Source: an uncultured Williamsia sp.
GTDB taxonomy: Bacteria > Actinomycetota > Actinomycetes > Mycobacteriales > Mycobacteriaceae
NCBI RefSeq assembly: GCF_947494875.1
Contig: NZ_CANLWM010000004.1
Coordinates: 248,001 to 312,000 of the forward strand
Direction: 5' to 3'
Length of the DNA: 64,000 nt
The notes under the pieces: generated by a model
Databases searched by the model: none
What the model saw: the letters and a program-made list of their open reading frames with translations, nothing else
What the model was told of the DNA's origin: nothing
Part shown: positions 16,989-26,198 of the stretch, piece after piece
How positions within the stretch are numbered: position 1 is the stretch's first letter
Layout of the letters: each line of letters starts with the position of its first letter
Position numbers and translations under genes: made by a program

Positions 16989-18299
16989 ATGACTGCCGCT
17001 TCCCGTGCACAGATGACCAGGCGCGGCGCACTCGCCGCGCTCGCCGTCGGCGCCGCGGGTGTCGCCGCCGCAGCCTGCTCGAACGGCGACAAGAGCTCGA
17101 CGACCGGCGCCGCCGCGTCGAAGAGCGCCGAGCCGACCGCGACGCTCACCTTCACCCCGGCCCTGAACGCCCAGGACGCCCCGAGTCCCACCGCGGCGTT
17201 CTCCGTCAAGGTGGACAAGGGCCAGCTCAACCCGGACGTGAAGCTGACCAACGCCCGCGGGACCGTCGTGACGGGTGCGCTGTCCGAGGACCGCACGACG
17301 TACACGATCACCGAGCCGTTGGGCTACGGGAACACCTACACGTGGTCGGGTACGGCCATCGGTGAGGACCGCAAGACCGTCCCGGTGCAGGGCCAGTTCA
17401 CGACGCTGAACCCGCAGCAGCAGATCAACGTCGTCATCAACATCGCCGACGGCCAGGAGGTGGGGATCGCGGCGCCGCTGATCCTCAAGTTCGACTCCAC
17501 CGTCACCGACAAGAAGGCGGTCGAGAAGGCGCTGACGGTGAAGACCACCCCCGAGACCGAGGGCAGCTGGGCGTGGCTGCCGGAGGACAACGGGTCTCGT
17601 GCCCACTGGCGGTCGAAGGACTACTTCGCACCCGGCACCAAGGTGTCGATGGTCGGCAAGCTCTACGGCCTCGACCACGGAGACGGTGCCTACGGCGCCG
17701 CCGACGTCACCTCCGACTTCACGATCGGCCGGTCGCAGATCGTCAAGGCCGACGCCACGTCGTTCAAGATAGACGTCGTCCGTGACGGCGCCGTGCTGAT
17801 GACCCTGCCCTGCAGTTACGGCAGCGGTGACCTCGACCGCAACGTGACCCGCTCGGGCATCCACGTGGTGAGCGAGAAGCACGAGGACTTCTACATGTCG
17901 AACCCGGCGGCCGGGTACTTCAACGTGCGCGAGCGGTTCGCCGTCCGGATCTCCAACAACGGCGAGTTCATCCACGCCAACCCGGAGACCACCGGTGTGC
18001 AGGGGTCGTCGAACGTCACCAACGGCTGCATCAACCTGTCGTTGGACAACGCGCAGCGGTACTTCGACACCGCGATCTACGGGGATCCGGTCGAGGTGAC
18101 CAACACCCGCATCGAGCTGTCGCAGGCCGATGGTGACATCTACGACTGGACGTTCAGCTGGGACGACTGGAAGTCGATGTCGGCGCTGCAGGGCGAGGTC
18201 ACCAGTTCGTCGGCCCCGGCGACTCCATCCGGCGCCCCGCAGCTGTCGGGGATCTCGACGACCACCCCGCAGCCCGCGACGCAGGGCCGCACGGGCTGA
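16989..18299 (+). CDS. L,D-transpeptidase lipoprotein (LprQ/LdtMt5-like)
   Basis: A 436-residue exported enzyme that forms 3-3 cross-links in peptidoglycan. An RR pair (residues 11-12), a hydrophobic stretch and Cys30 in VAAAAC resemble a Tat-type lipoprotein signal, although the lipobox is weak. Ig-like domains (about 45-245) precede the YkuD domain. The catalytic motif is TNGCIN with Cys347, where Asn replaces the His of the common SHGC form. The tail is rich in S/T/P. It lies 91 bp after murB, matching Rv0482-Rv0483. Confidence 0.92.
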   Translation: MTAASRAQMTRRGALAALAVGAAGVAAAACSNGDKSSTTGAAASKSAEPTATLTFTPALNAQDAPSPTAAFSVKVDKGQLNPDVKLTNARGTVVTGALSEDRTTYTITEPLGYGNTYTWSGTAIGEDRKTVPVQGQFTTLNPQQQINVVINIADGQEVGIAAPLILKFDSTVTDKKAVEKALTVKTTPETEGSWAWLPEDNGSRAHWRSKDYFAPGTKVSMVGKLYGLDHGDGAYGAADVTSDFTIGRSQIVKADATSFKIDVVRDGAVLMTLPCSYGSGDLDRNVTRSGIHVVSEKHEDFYMSNPAAGYFNVRERFAVRISNNGEFIHANPETTGVQGSSNVTNGCINLSLDNAQRYFDTAIYGDPVEVTNTRIELSQADGDIYDWTFSWDDWKSMSALQGEVTSSSAPATPSGAPQLSGISTTTPQPATQGRTG

Positions 18300-18306
18300 G
18301 CGCGCC

Positions 18307-19062
18307 CTAGCCGGTCTTGATGTTGCGGCGGGCACTGGCCTGATCGCGCGGCTTGAGCACGATCAGGTCCAGGTCGACGTGCGGCGGGCGTGACGCGACG
18401 AACCCGATGACCTCGGCGACGTCGTCCGCGGTCAGCGGCGTGAGCCCGTCGTACACGGCGTCGGCCTTCTCCTTGTCGCCGTCGAACCGGACGAGCGAGA
18501 ACTCCGTCTCGACCATCCCCGGCGCGATCTCGGTGAGCCGGATGGGCTTTCCCAACAACTCGTAGCGCAGGGTGCGGTGCAGCACGCCCTGGGCGTGCTT
18601 GGCCGAGGTATAGCCGGCGCCGTTGTCGTAGGCCTCCAGCGCGGCGATCGAGGTGATCGTGACGACGAGCCCGTCGCCGGACGCCTCCAGCGCGGGCAGC
18701 AACGCTCGCGTCAGACGCAGTGTGCCGAGCACGTTGGTCTCGTACATCCAGCGCCAGTCGTCGAGGTCGGCCTCGGCGACGGGCGCCAGGCCCTTCGCCC
18801 CGCCGGCGTTGTTCACCAGCACGTCGACGCTGTCGAGGCCGTCGCAGAACGCGGCGACCGACGCGTCGTCGGTCACGTCGAGGGGGCGGGCGGTCGCGCC
18901 GATCTCCGCCGCCAGGCTCTCGAGACGGTCGGTGCGCCGGGCACCGATCACGACATGGAAACCCTGTGCGGCAAGCGTTCTGGCGGTCGCGGCTCCGATC
19001 CCGGAACTGGCGCCGGTGACGACGGCGACACGGCGGTCGGGGGACGAGGTCTCGGTGCTCAC
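18307..19062 (-). CDS. Short-chain dehydrogenase/reductase (Rv0484c-like)
   Basis: A 251-residue classical SDR. The cofactor motif TGASSGIG is near residue 16, NNAG near residue 88, and the catalytic Ser-Tyr-Lys is in TSIAALEAYDNGAGYTSAK. ARR after the second strand suggests NADP(H) preference. It resembles YdfG-type 3-hydroxy acid dehydrogenases, and the real substrate is unknown. It is convergent with the L,D-transpeptidase gene (7 bp between stops), as in the Rv0483-Rv0484c arrangement. Confidence 0.9.
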   Translation of the reverse strand: MSTETSSPDRRVAVVTGASSGIGAATARTLAAQGFHVVIGARRTDRLESLAAEIGATARPLDVTDDASVAAFCDGLDSVDVLVNNAGGAKGLAPVAEADLDDWRWMYETNVLGTLRLTRALLPALEASGDGLVVTITSIAALEAYDNGAGYTSAKHAQGVLHRTLRYELLGKPIRLTEIAPGMVETEFSLVRFDGDKEKADAVYDGLTPLTADDVAEVIGFVASRPPHVDLDLIVLKPRDQASARRNIKTG

Positions 19063-19175
19063 GTCGACCGAGTTTACGGACCGACGCGCGCGGCACTACG
19101 GTTGCGCTCAGGGTGGACACCGTGCAGCAGTCGGGGAGTCACCGGAACCGGCCCGTTCGCTCCCAGGAGGCATCC

Positions 19176-19997
19176 TTGCCCGACGTGACCACCCCGCCCC
19201 GCGAGGTCTCCGCGATGCTCGACATCGGGATCGAGGCCGCGACGGAACTCGAGTTCCAGATCGCCGTCGCGCGGCTCCCCGGACTCGAGATGGACGAGGC
19301 CCTCACCTTCACCGTCGACGGGACCCAGGTCTTCCCGACGGAGATCACCGCCGAATGCGGCACCCGGATCCACAAACTGTCCGTCGACTCCGGACGGGTG
19401 CTCGTGAACTACTCGGCCACCGTCCACACGCCCGCCGAGCCGTTGCGCGCGCAGGCCGGTGATCGCTCGGTCTACCTGCGCCCCAGCCGATATGCCGAGG
19501 CCGACAAGTTCTTCGGGTACGTCACCGGCGAGTTCGACCTCGACACCGACCCCGCCGACCTACTGGTGCAGGTCACCCAGTTCGTGTCCCGGAGGTTGAA
19601 CTATCTGCCCGGCGCGAGCGACCCGATCGACGGCGCCGCCGACACCCTGCTCGCCGGCGCGGGTGTCTGTCGCGACTACGCCCACCTCGTCGTGGCGCTG
19701 CTGCGCGCCCTGAACATCCCCGCGCGGCTCGTCGCGGTGTACGCACCCGGCTGCGACCCGATGGACTTCCACGCCGTCGCCGAGGCCCTCGTCGACGACC
19801 GGTGGCTCGTCGTCGACGCCACCGGACTCGCCCCGCGACAGAGCCTGGTGCGCATCGCGACCGGGCGCGACGCCGCCGACACCGCGTTCCTCGACAACCA
19901 CTCGGGCACCATCTCGCTCGACGCCTACCAGGTGATGGCCACCGTCTCCGGTTCGCTTCCCTTCGACGACATCTCGAAGCAGGTCGCGATCGGCTGA
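19176..19997 (+). CDS. Transglutaminase-like domain protein
   Basis: A 273-residue protein with a transglutaminase-like fold. An N-terminal beta-rich domain precedes the core, whose catalytic triad is seen in GAGVCRDYAHL (Cys), DFHAVAEAL (His) and LVVDATG (Asp). Bacterial members are usually proteases or peptidases rather than cross-linkers. The TTG at 19176 is chosen because AGGAGG (19165-19170) lies 5 nt before it; an upstream in-frame start would place this RBS inside the gene. It is divergent from the SDR gene. Confidence 0.85.
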   Translation: MPDVTTPPREVSAMLDIGIEAATELEFQIAVARLPGLEMDEALTFTVDGTQVFPTEITAECGTRIHKLSVDSGRVLVNYSATVHTPAEPLRAQAGDRSVYLRPSRYAEADKFFGYVTGEFDLDTDPADLLVQVTQFVSRRLNYLPGASDPIDGAADTLLAGAGVCRDYAHLVVALLRALNIPARLVAVYAPGCDPMDFHAVAEALVDDRWLVVDATGLAPRQSLVRIATGRDAADTAFLDNHSGTISLDAYQVMATVSGSLPFDDISKQVAIG

Positions 19998-20011
19998 TCC
20001 GCGCGGACCGA

Positions 20012-20061
20012 GCGTTCCCGCGCCGTCTTGCGTTTCCGCTTCGAGCACGCGTTCCCGCGCC
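20012..20061 (+). repeat. Direct repeat in the convergent intergenic region
   Basis: GCGTTCCCGCGCC occurs at 20012-20024 and again at 20049-20061, where the second copy forms the left arm of the terminator hairpin. Between them lies a partial copy, GCGTTTCCGC. Possibly remnants of an interspersed repeat. Confidence 0.5.
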
Positions 20062-20081
20062 ATGCACGGCGCGGGAACGCG
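20048..20081. terminator. Bidirectional hairpin terminator
   Basis: Perfect 14-bp arms CGCGTTCCCGCGCC and GGCGCGGGAACGCG with loop ATGCAC, placed between the convergent transglutaminase-like gene (ends 19997) and the otsB-GH15 gene (ends 20096). Confidence 0.85.
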
Positions 20082-20095
20082 CGGACGACGCGGGT

Positions 20096-22654
20096 TCAGG
20101 CTCCGAGGAGGGCGGCGCAGCGGAGAAGACCGATGTGGCTGTAGGCCTGCGGGTGGTTGCCCAGCGAGCGTTCGGCGACGGGGTCGTACTCCTCCGACAG
20201 CAGGCCGGTCGGGCCGGCGGCCTTCACGAGCTGGTCGAAGAGCGCCTCGGCGTCCGACCGTCGACCGATCAGCAGGTACGCCTCGACGAGCCACGCCGCG
20301 CAGAGGTGGAACCCGCCCTCGCCGCCGGGCAGGCCGTCGTCGTGGTGGTAGCGGTAGACCGTTGCGCCGCTGCGCAGTTCGGCCTCGGTCGCCTCGACGG
20401 TCTGGGTGAAGCGCGGGTCGTCCGGCGAGATCAGCCCGGCCAGGCCGATGAACAGGGTGGCCGCGTCCAGGTCGGTGCCGTCGTAGGCGGCCGTGAAGGA
20501 CTTGACCGTCGGGTTCCAGCCCTGAGTCAGCACCTGCTGTGCGATGACGTCCCGCAGCACCGGCCAGCCGGGTTCGATCTCGCGTCCGAACCGTTCCCCG
20601 ATCGCGATGGCGCGGTCAACGGTCATCCAGCACATCACCTTCGAGTAGACGTGATGGCGCGGGTTGCCGCGGATCTCCCAGATGCCGTGGTCGGGTTCGA
20701 ACCAGCGCCGTTCCACCGCCCACACCATGTTCGCGACGAGATCCCAGTCGGCGTCGGTCAGGGGCGTCTCGGTCCCGCCCGCGGCCCGCGCATCCGCGAG
20801 ATGACCGATGAGGTCGACGATGGGCCCGAACACGTCGAGCTGGACCTGCTGGTTCGCGGCGTTGCCGACGCGGACCGGCCGCGACCCGGCGTATCCGGGA
20901 AGCGAGTCGATGATGGCCTCGGGCGGCAGGCCACCGCCGTGCAGCGTGTAGAGCGGGTGCAGCCACTCGGGCCCGCTGATGGTGCCGAGCACGCGGTAGA
21001 GCCACGTCAGGTAGCCCTCGGCCTCGTGCAGCGACCCGACCGACACCAGCGCGGACGCCGTCAGCGCGGCGTCGCGCAGCCAGCAGTAGCGGTAGTCCCA
21101 GTTGCGGACGCCACCGATCTCCTCGGGCAGCGACGTCGTCGCGGCGGCCATGATCGACCCGGAGTCGGCGTGGACGAGCCCCTTGAGGGTGAGCGCGGAG
21201 CGCTTCATGAGATCCGGTTTGCGGACGGGGAGTGACAGGTCGGCCGACCACGAACTCCAGTAGCTCTCGGCCAGCGCCCGACGCTGCTGCTCGGTGCGCT
21301 CCTCTTCACCGATGTAGTCAGTGCCACAGCGCAATTCGAGGACGACCGGACCCGCCGAGGGGTCGACGACGGCGGTCGCGCGCTGGTAGAAGCGGTCGGT
21401 GTCGACGCGCCACACGACGCCCGGCGCCCGCAGCACGATGGGGTCGTTGGAGCCGTAGACGCGGAGCCCGTCCTCGACCGGCTCGATCTGCACACTGGTC
21501 TGCCCGAACTCCGGCCGCGGCGCGAACTCGACGTGGGCCGGCACCGACCCGGTGATGACGCGGACCAGGTCGGTGCGGCCCGGTGCGACGTCGTGGGGGA
21601 GGTAGTCGACCACCTCGAGGCCCGCCCAGCGGGTCGCGACGGTCATGGTGCCGTCCACGTAGCGCTGACTCTGCGGCAGCGGCGCGCGACGGTCACCGTC
21701 GACGTGGGGGCGGACGCCGAACTCGCCGGCGTCGACCGTGCCGAGGAGGCTGGCGAACAGCGCGGCGGCGTCGGGCTCGGGGTGACACATCCAGCAGACC
21801 TTGGCGTCCGGTGTCACCAGCGCGACGGTCCGCGGGGAGGCCAGCATGGTCAGGCGCTCGATCGGGGCGGCGTTCTCGCCGCGCAGCCAGGCCCGCCGCT
21901 CCTCGTAGAGGAACGCCAACGCGGTCGCGACGTGGTCGGTGTCGGCGACGCGGTAGGTCGCGAGGGTGTCGCCGTCGCCGACCTTCACCCCGAAGTCGGG
22001 ACCGTGCAGGCGCCGGAACGCCTTCTCGTCGGTGACGTCGTCGCCGAAGAAGACGGCCGCTCCCGCGCCGGCCTGATGACGCAGGATGTCGAGCGCCTGA
22101 CCCTTGTCGGTGCGGATCACCGCGAGCTCGATCACCGCCTTGCCCTCGGTGACCTGCACGCCGTCCCATGTGGCGGGGCCGGTGCGGACGCGGTGCAGCG
22201 CCGCCTCGGCGTCGACCTCGTCGGCGTTGCGGACGTGCAGCGCCGTGCTGGCCGGCTTCGTCTCGACGGTGACGCCGTCGTAGTCGACGGCGATGGCCTG
22301 CAACTCGCCCACGACGGTGCTCAGCAGTTCCTGCGCGTCGGGCCCGATCTCGTGCACGAAGCCGATGTCGAACTCGCTGCCGTGGCTGCCCACCAGGTGG
22401 ACCTCGGCGGGCAACCGCGACAGCGTCGCCAGGTCACGCAGGGCGCGACCGGAGATGACCGCCGCGGTGGTGGAGTCGAGGTCGGCGATGGCCCGCATCG
22501 CGCGGACCGAATCCGGGTTGGGCCGTGCGTCTTCGGGTCGCGAGACGATCGGCGCCATGCACCCGTCGTAGTCGGAGGCGACGAGCAGTCGCGGAGTGCG
22601 CGCGATGTCCTTGAGCGCTCGACGCAGCTCGGGTGCAAGATCCTGGGCACTCAC
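20096..22654 (-). CDS. otsB: Fusion of trehalose-6-phosphate phosphatase and GH15 hydrolase
   Basis: An 852-residue two-domain protein. Residues about 15-245 are an OtsB-type HAD phosphatase: the nucleophile motif DYDGCMAPI, then SGR, and FFGDDVTDEKAF near residue 215. Residues about 255-850 are a glycoside hydrolase family 15 (glucoamylase/trehalase-like) domain with GGVRNWDYRYCWLRDAA and a late SEEYDP. The GTG start is 65 bp after otsA. The fusion would join synthesis of trehalose from trehalose-6-phosphate with a hydrolase that may cleave trehalose or another glucoside; the GH15 substrate is inferred only. The phosphatase motif has Cys where the common DxDGT has Thr. Confidence 0.9.
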   Translation of the reverse strand: MSAQDLAPELRRALKDIARTPRLLVASDYDGCMAPIVSRPEDARPNPDSVRAMRAIADLDSTTAAVISGRALRDLATLSRLPAEVHLVGSHGSEFDIGFVHEIGPDAQELLSTVVGELQAIAVDYDGVTVETKPASTALHVRNADEVDAEAALHRVRTGPATWDGVQVTEGKAVIELAVIRTDKGQALDILRHQAGAGAAVFFGDDVTDEKAFRRLHGPDFGVKVGDGDTLATYRVADTDHVATALAFLYEERRAWLRGENAAPIERLTMLASPRTVALVTPDAKVCWMCHPEPDAAALFASLLGTVDAGEFGVRPHVDGDRRAPLPQSQRYVDGTMTVATRWAGLEVVDYLPHDVAPGRTDLVRVITGSVPAHVEFAPRPEFGQTSVQIEPVEDGLRVYGSNDPIVLRAPGVVWRVDTDRFYQRATAVVDPSAGPVVLELRCGTDYIGEEERTEQQRRALAESYWSSWSADLSLPVRKPDLMKRSALTLKGLVHADSGSIMAAATTSLPEEIGGVRNWDYRYCWLRDAALTASALVSVGSLHEAEGYLTWLYRVLGTISGPEWLHPLYTLHGGGLPPEAIIDSLPGYAGSRPVRVGNAANQQVQLDVFGPIVDLIGHLADARAAGGTETPLTDADWDLVANMVWAVERRWFEPDHGIWEIRGNPRHHVYSKVMCWMTVDRAIAIGERFGREIEPGWPVLRDVIAQQVLTQGWNPTVKSFTAAYDGTDLDAATLFIGLAGLISPDDPRFTQTVEATEAELRSGATVYRYHHDDGLPGGEGGFHLCAAWLVEAYLLIGRRSDAEALFDQLVKAAGPTGLLSEEYDPVAERSLGNHPQAYSHIGLLRCAALLGA

Positions 22655-22719
22655 CGGGAGAAGTCTAGGGCCGACATCGTGAACGGTCCCAATCAGACGC
22701 TCACACCTGCGGGATCGGC

Positions 22720-24258
22720 CTAGTAGTCGTCGCCCCCGGCGGTGTCCTCGGTCACCAGGTCGATGCCGCGGTTCTCGCTCGTGGTGGTCTCGTTGTCCGC
22801 GGCGAGGGTCTCCAGGAAGCTCTGCGCCCAGCGGCTGACGTCGTGCGCGAGGACCTGACGACGCAGCGCCCGCATGCGGCGGCGGCCCTCGTCGGGCGTC
22901 TGCGAGACGGCGCTGACGATCGCGTCCTTCACCCCGTCGAGGTCGTACGGGTTGGCCTGATACGCCGACCGCAGCTCGGCGGCGGCGCCGGTGAACTCGC
23001 TGAGCACCAGCGCGCCACCGAGATCGCTGCGGCAGGCGACGTACTCCTTGGCCACGAGGTTCATCCCGTCGCGCAGGGGGGTCACCAACATGACGTCGGC
23101 GGCGACGAAGAACGCGATCAGCTCGTCGCGGTCGACCGGTCGGTGCAGGTACTGCACCACCTGGTGCGCGACCTCGCCGTACATGCCGTTGATGTTGCCG
23201 ACGAGCTGCTCGATGCCGGCGCGCATCTGGATGTAGCTGTCGACCCGTTCGCGGCTGGGGGTGGCCAGCTGGATCATCACCGTCTGACGCGGGTCGACAC
23301 GTCCCTCGGCGAGCAGCTCCGAGAGCGCTCGGAGGCGGACGTCGATGCCCTTGGTGTAGTCGAGGCGGTCGACGCCCAGCATGACGGTGGTCGGGTTGCC
23401 GAGTTCCTGGCGCAGTTCGGCGGCGCGTGCGCGGATCTTCTTCGACTTCGACGTCGCGTCGAGCGCACCGGAGTCGATGGAGATGGGGAACGCCCCCACC
23501 CGCACGTGCCGGAAACCGACCTGCACCACGCCGAACTTCGCGCGCACGCCGACTGTGCCCTTCGACGTCGCCTGGCCGGCGAGTCGTCGGGCGAGGTAGA
23601 GGAAGTTCTGCGCGCCGCCCGGCAGGTGGAATCCGATGAGGTCGGCACCGAGGAGTCCCTCGACGATCTCGGTGCGCCAGGGCAGTTGCATGAACAGTTC
23701 GACGGGCGGGAACGGGATGTGCAGGAAGAAGCCGATCCGCAGGTCCGGCCGGAGCATCCGCAGCATCTTCGGGACCAGTTGCAGCTGGTAGTCCTGGATC
23801 CACACCATCGCGCCCTGCGAGGCGATCTCCGACGCCGCCTCGGCGAACCGCCGGTTGACCTCGACGTAGGAGTTCCACCACTCGCGGTGGTACTCCGGCT
23901 TCACCAGGACGTCGTGGTACAGCGGCCACAGGGTCGCGTTGGAGAAGCCCTCGTAGTACTCGTTGATCTCCTGCGCCGACAGCGGCACGGACACCAGCTG
24001 GAGACCGTCGACGACGGGGTTGTCGGCGGAGTCGGGGACACCCGACCACCCGACCCAGGCGCCCGTCCGCGACCGCAGGATGGGCTCCAACGCGGTCACC
24101 AGACCGCCGGGACTGCGCTTCCATCGGACGGTGCCGTCGGGAAGCGTCTCCTTGTCGACGGGGAGCCGGTTGGCGACGACGACGAAATCGGCCGTCTCGG
24201 CGATCTCCGCGGGGACGTCAGCGGTGCGGTCGGTCTGATCCTCGCCGGTCGCGGTCAC
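22720..24258 (-). CDS. otsA: Trehalose-6-phosphate synthase
   Basis: A 512-residue GT20 glycosyltransferase that joins a glucosyl nucleotide and glucose-6-phosphate to give trehalose-6-phosphate. Recognisable stretches are VVANRLPVD near the N-terminus, [38 protein letters not shown] and [13 protein letters not shown] short nonconserved leader of about 25 residues precedes it. The GTG start lies 3 bp after the stop of the small upstream gene and the fused phosphatase follows downstream, so the two pathway enzymes are made together. Trehalose also feeds mycolate carriers in this order. Confidence 0.96.
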   Translation of the reverse strand: MTATGEDQTDRTADVPAEIAETADFVVVANRLPVDKETLPDGTVRWKRSPGGLVTALEPILRSRTGAWVGWSGVPDSADNPVVDGLQLVSVPLSAQEINEYYEGFSNATLWPLYHDVLVKPEYHREWWNSYVEVNRRFAEAASEIASQGAMVWIQDYQLQLVPKMLRMLRPDLRIGFFLHIPFPPVELFMQLPWRTEIVEGLLGADLIGFHLPGGAQNFLYLARRLAGQATSKGTVGVRAKFGVVQVGFRHVRVGAFPISIDSGALDATSKSKKIRARAAELRQELGNPTTVMLGVDRLDYTKGIDVRLRALSELLAEGRVDPRQTVMIQLATPSRERVDSYIQMRAGIEQLVGNINGMYGEVAHQVVQYLHRPVDRDELIAFFVAADVMLVTPLRDGMNLVAKEYVACRSDLGGALVLSEFTGAAAELRSAYQANPYDLDGVKDAIVSAVSQTPDEGRRRMRALRRQVLAHDVSRWAQSFLETLAADNETTTSENRGIDLVTEDTAGGDDY

Positions 24259-24261
24259 AGA

Positions 24262-24429
24262 TCAGTTGTCGTCGAGCGCGATACCGAGCATCGACAGGAG
24301 CATGCGGCACTCCTCGGCGTCGTTCGAGTAGGTGGCGACGACGCGGCGCGCGGCGTTCGCCGTCTCGTCGGCGACGGCCCCGAGGTCCTCCTCGCCGAGA
24401 TCGGTCTTGTCGCTGGTCTTCGCAGGCAT
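24262..24429 (-). CDS. Small conserved protein between thrE and otsA (Rv3489-like)
   Basis: A 55-residue acidic protein starting MPAKTSDKTDLGEEDLG and ending SMLGIALDDN, with one predicted helix bearing a single cysteine (EECRMLL). It starts 5 bp after the thrE stop and ends 3 bp before the otsA start, so it is held within the operon. A small ORF of similar size (Rv3489) adjoins otsA in M. tuberculosis, which suggests conservation. Function unknown. The tight coupling and codon use like its neighbours argue that it is real. Confidence 0.65.
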   Translation of the reverse strand: MPAKTSDKTDLGEEDLGAVADETANAARRVVATYSNDAEECRMLLSMLGIALDDN

Positions 24430-24434
24430 GGGAG

Positions 24435-26096
24435 TCACTTTACTCGGTCACGGGGCACGCCCGGCGACCGACGGTGCCGCTGCGACAGCGGCCTCGGCGA
24501 GGTCGCGCTGTAGGCGAGCGGGGTCGCGGCCTGCGGGGGCTGCGCCGGCGGCGGGGACTGCGCCGCCGACTCCGCCTCCAGCCGGTCGCGGACGCCGCTC
24601 AACGCGCCGGTGTGCACCTCGATGAGGTGGTCGGTGTCGACGACGCGGGCGCTCTCGTCCGGCAGCTGTGTCTCGGGGTCGAGGCGGGTGAACCGCTTCG
24701 GGCGCAACGCCGACCGGGCGCCGAAGAGGGCGCGCGTCGGACGGGTCGGGATGCGGGGTCGACGCAGCGTGCGGGCCATGAACTCACCGAAGGTGACGCC
24801 GGCGGCCAGCGCGGCACCCGTACCGAGCGCGGCGGCCAGCGCGGTGAAGCCGTCGAGCGTCTGGTCGTTGAGGACGCCGTAGAGACCGCGGTAGATCGCG
24901 AGACCCGGCAGCAACGGGGTGATGCCCGCGACCGCGACGACGAGAGGCGGCGTGAGCGCGCGGCGGGCGAGCAGACCACCGAGGAACCCGACGCCCACCG
25001 CGGCGACCCCCGAGGCGATGACGCTGCCGACGCCGATGATCGCGCCCGTGACCGCGACCGCGGTGCCCAGAACGCCGGCGAAGAACGCGACCGGCAGCGC
25101 CCGACGCTCGGCGTAGCTGGCGAGCGCGAACGCCATCGCCGCGATGCCGCCACCGGCGATCTGGGCGGGCGCGTCGAAGAACCCGACCGCGGTGGTGCTG
25201 GTGATCGTGGGCAGGGTGATCCCGGTCGCCTCGAGCAGCCGGATCGCGATGCTGACGCCGGTGATGATGCCGCCGGTCATGATCAACAGCTCGAAGAAGC
25301 GCGCGACGCCGGTGATGGGTGCGCCGGTGATGGCGTCCTGCACCGAGCCCACCAGCGACAACCCCGACAACAGCACGGTCACGCCGGCGGCGATGACCAG
25401 TGTCGGCGCCACGGACACGCCGAGACTCTCCGAGAACCGGAAGACCACCGCGGCCGGTATGACCGCGATGAAGCCGCCGGTGACCTGCTGGAAGAAGATC
25501 GGGGTGCCGTAGCTGTTCAGGACTCGGTTGACGCGGTCGATGACCGCGGTCGTCAGGAAGGCGACCACCGCAACCCATGCGCCACCACCGAAGGCGACGG
25601 CCAGCGACGCGGCCAGCATCGACCACGCGATCGTCGCGATCCACCGCTTGTACGGGTGCGGCGCGGCGACGATCTCGTCGATGACGGCGTGCGCCTCCGA
25701 CGGCGTGACGGCGAGCCCACGGATCTTGCGGATGAGGCGATCGACTTGGGCCAGACGCGTGAAGTCGAGCGAGCGGTAGTGCACGGTGCGCATCGCGGTC
25801 ACCGGCGGCAGCGCCGACCCGCGGCGGGCGCTCACGACGATCGTGTTGTACGTGACGTCGACCTCGCACCGCTCGACACCGAACATCCCTGCGACGAAAC
25901 GGATCTGGGTCTGCGTGTCGATCGCGCCGGTTCCGGAGTCGAGGAGGACCGAGCCGACCTTGATGGCCAGGTCGAGCACCTCGGTGACCGCGGCGTCGTC
26001 GGTGAGATCGACGGGCTTGCGCGGAGACAGCGCAGAGGTGAGGGGCTCGATCGTGTCGATCGTGGCCCGGCGGGATCCGGCCAGGGGTCGCAGCAT
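24435..26096 (-). CDS. thrE: Threonine/serine exporter of the ThrE family
   Basis: A 553-residue membrane protein. The N-terminal soluble domain (about 30-150) carries the GTGAIDTQTQIRFVAG and YNTIVVSARRG segments of the ThrE family, followed by about ten membrane helices with GSVQDAITGAPITGVARFFE and GITPLLPGLAIYRGLYG, nearly identical to corynebacterial ThrE. The C-terminal about 100 residues are polar and P/Q-rich. The ATG at 26096 is preferred to the one at 26117 because ThrE also begins M-L and because a -10-like TATATC (26103-26108, reverse strand) lies exactly 6 nt before it. First gene of the thrE-small ORF-otsA-otsB operon. Confidence 0.92.
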   Translation of the reverse strand: MLRPLAGSRRATIDTIEPLTSALSPRKPVDLTDDAAVTEVLDLAIKVGSVLLDSGTGAIDTQTQIRFVAGMFGVERCEVDVTYNTIVVSARRGSALPPVTAMRTVHYRSLDFTRLAQVDRLIRKIRGLAVTPSEAHAVIDEIVAAPHPYKRWIATIAWSMLAASLAVAFGGGAWVAVVAFLTTAVIDRVNRVLNSYGTPIFFQQVTGGFIAVIPAAVVFRFSESLGVSVAPTLVIAAGVTVLLSGLSLVGSVQDAITGAPITGVARFFELLIMTGGIITGVSIAIRLLEATGITLPTITSTTAVGFFDAPAQIAGGGIAAMAFALASYAERRALPVAFFAGVLGTAVAVTGAIIGVGSVIASGVAAVGVGFLGGLLARRALTPPLVVAVAGITPLLPGLAIYRGLYGVLNDQTLDGFTALAAALGTGAALAAGVTFGEFMARTLRRPRIPTRPTRALFGARSALRPKRFTRLDPETQLPDESARVVDTDHLIEVHTGALSGVRDRLEAESAAQSPPPAQPPQAATPLAYSATSPRPLSQRHRRSPGVPRDRVK

Positions 26097-26104
26097 CCGG
26101 CCGA

Positions 26105-26110
26105 TATACT
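26105..26110 (+). promoter_or_regulatory. -10 element of the tRNA-Thr gene
   Basis: TATACT, one mismatch from consensus, 16 nt before the tRNA. On the reverse strand TATATC (26103-26108) forms the likely -10 of thrE, so the two initiation sites overlap. Confidence 0.55.
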
Positions 26111-26126
26111 CACGCACGCCTACCTC

Positions 26127-26198
26127 GCCTCCTTAGCTCAGTGGTAGAGCACTCGCCTTGTAAGCGAGCGGTCGTCGGTTCGATCCCGACAGGGGGCT
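26127..26198 (+). tRNA. tRNA-Thr (anticodon UGU)
   Basis: A full cloverleaf can be folded: acceptor GCCTCCT/AGGGGGC, D-stem GCTC/GAGC, anticodon stem CTCGC/GCGAG with loop CTTGTAA (anticodon TGT at 26159-26161), T-stem GTCGG/CCGAC with loop TTCGATC, discriminator T. The 3' CCA is not encoded. It is divergent from the threonine exporter gene. Confidence 0.95.

Noticed and set aside
19113-19175. Upstream in-frame start for the transglutaminase-like gene
   Set aside because: It would put the strong AGGAGG sequence inside the gene; the TTG 5 nt after it is the better start.
22655-24124. A reverse-strand frame that stays open upstream of the otsB-GH15 gene, making a 1342-residue protein
   Set aside because: This upstream part is out of frame with otsA and overlaps it; it is R/P/A-rich shadow sequence. 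The true fused gene starts at the GTG at 22654.
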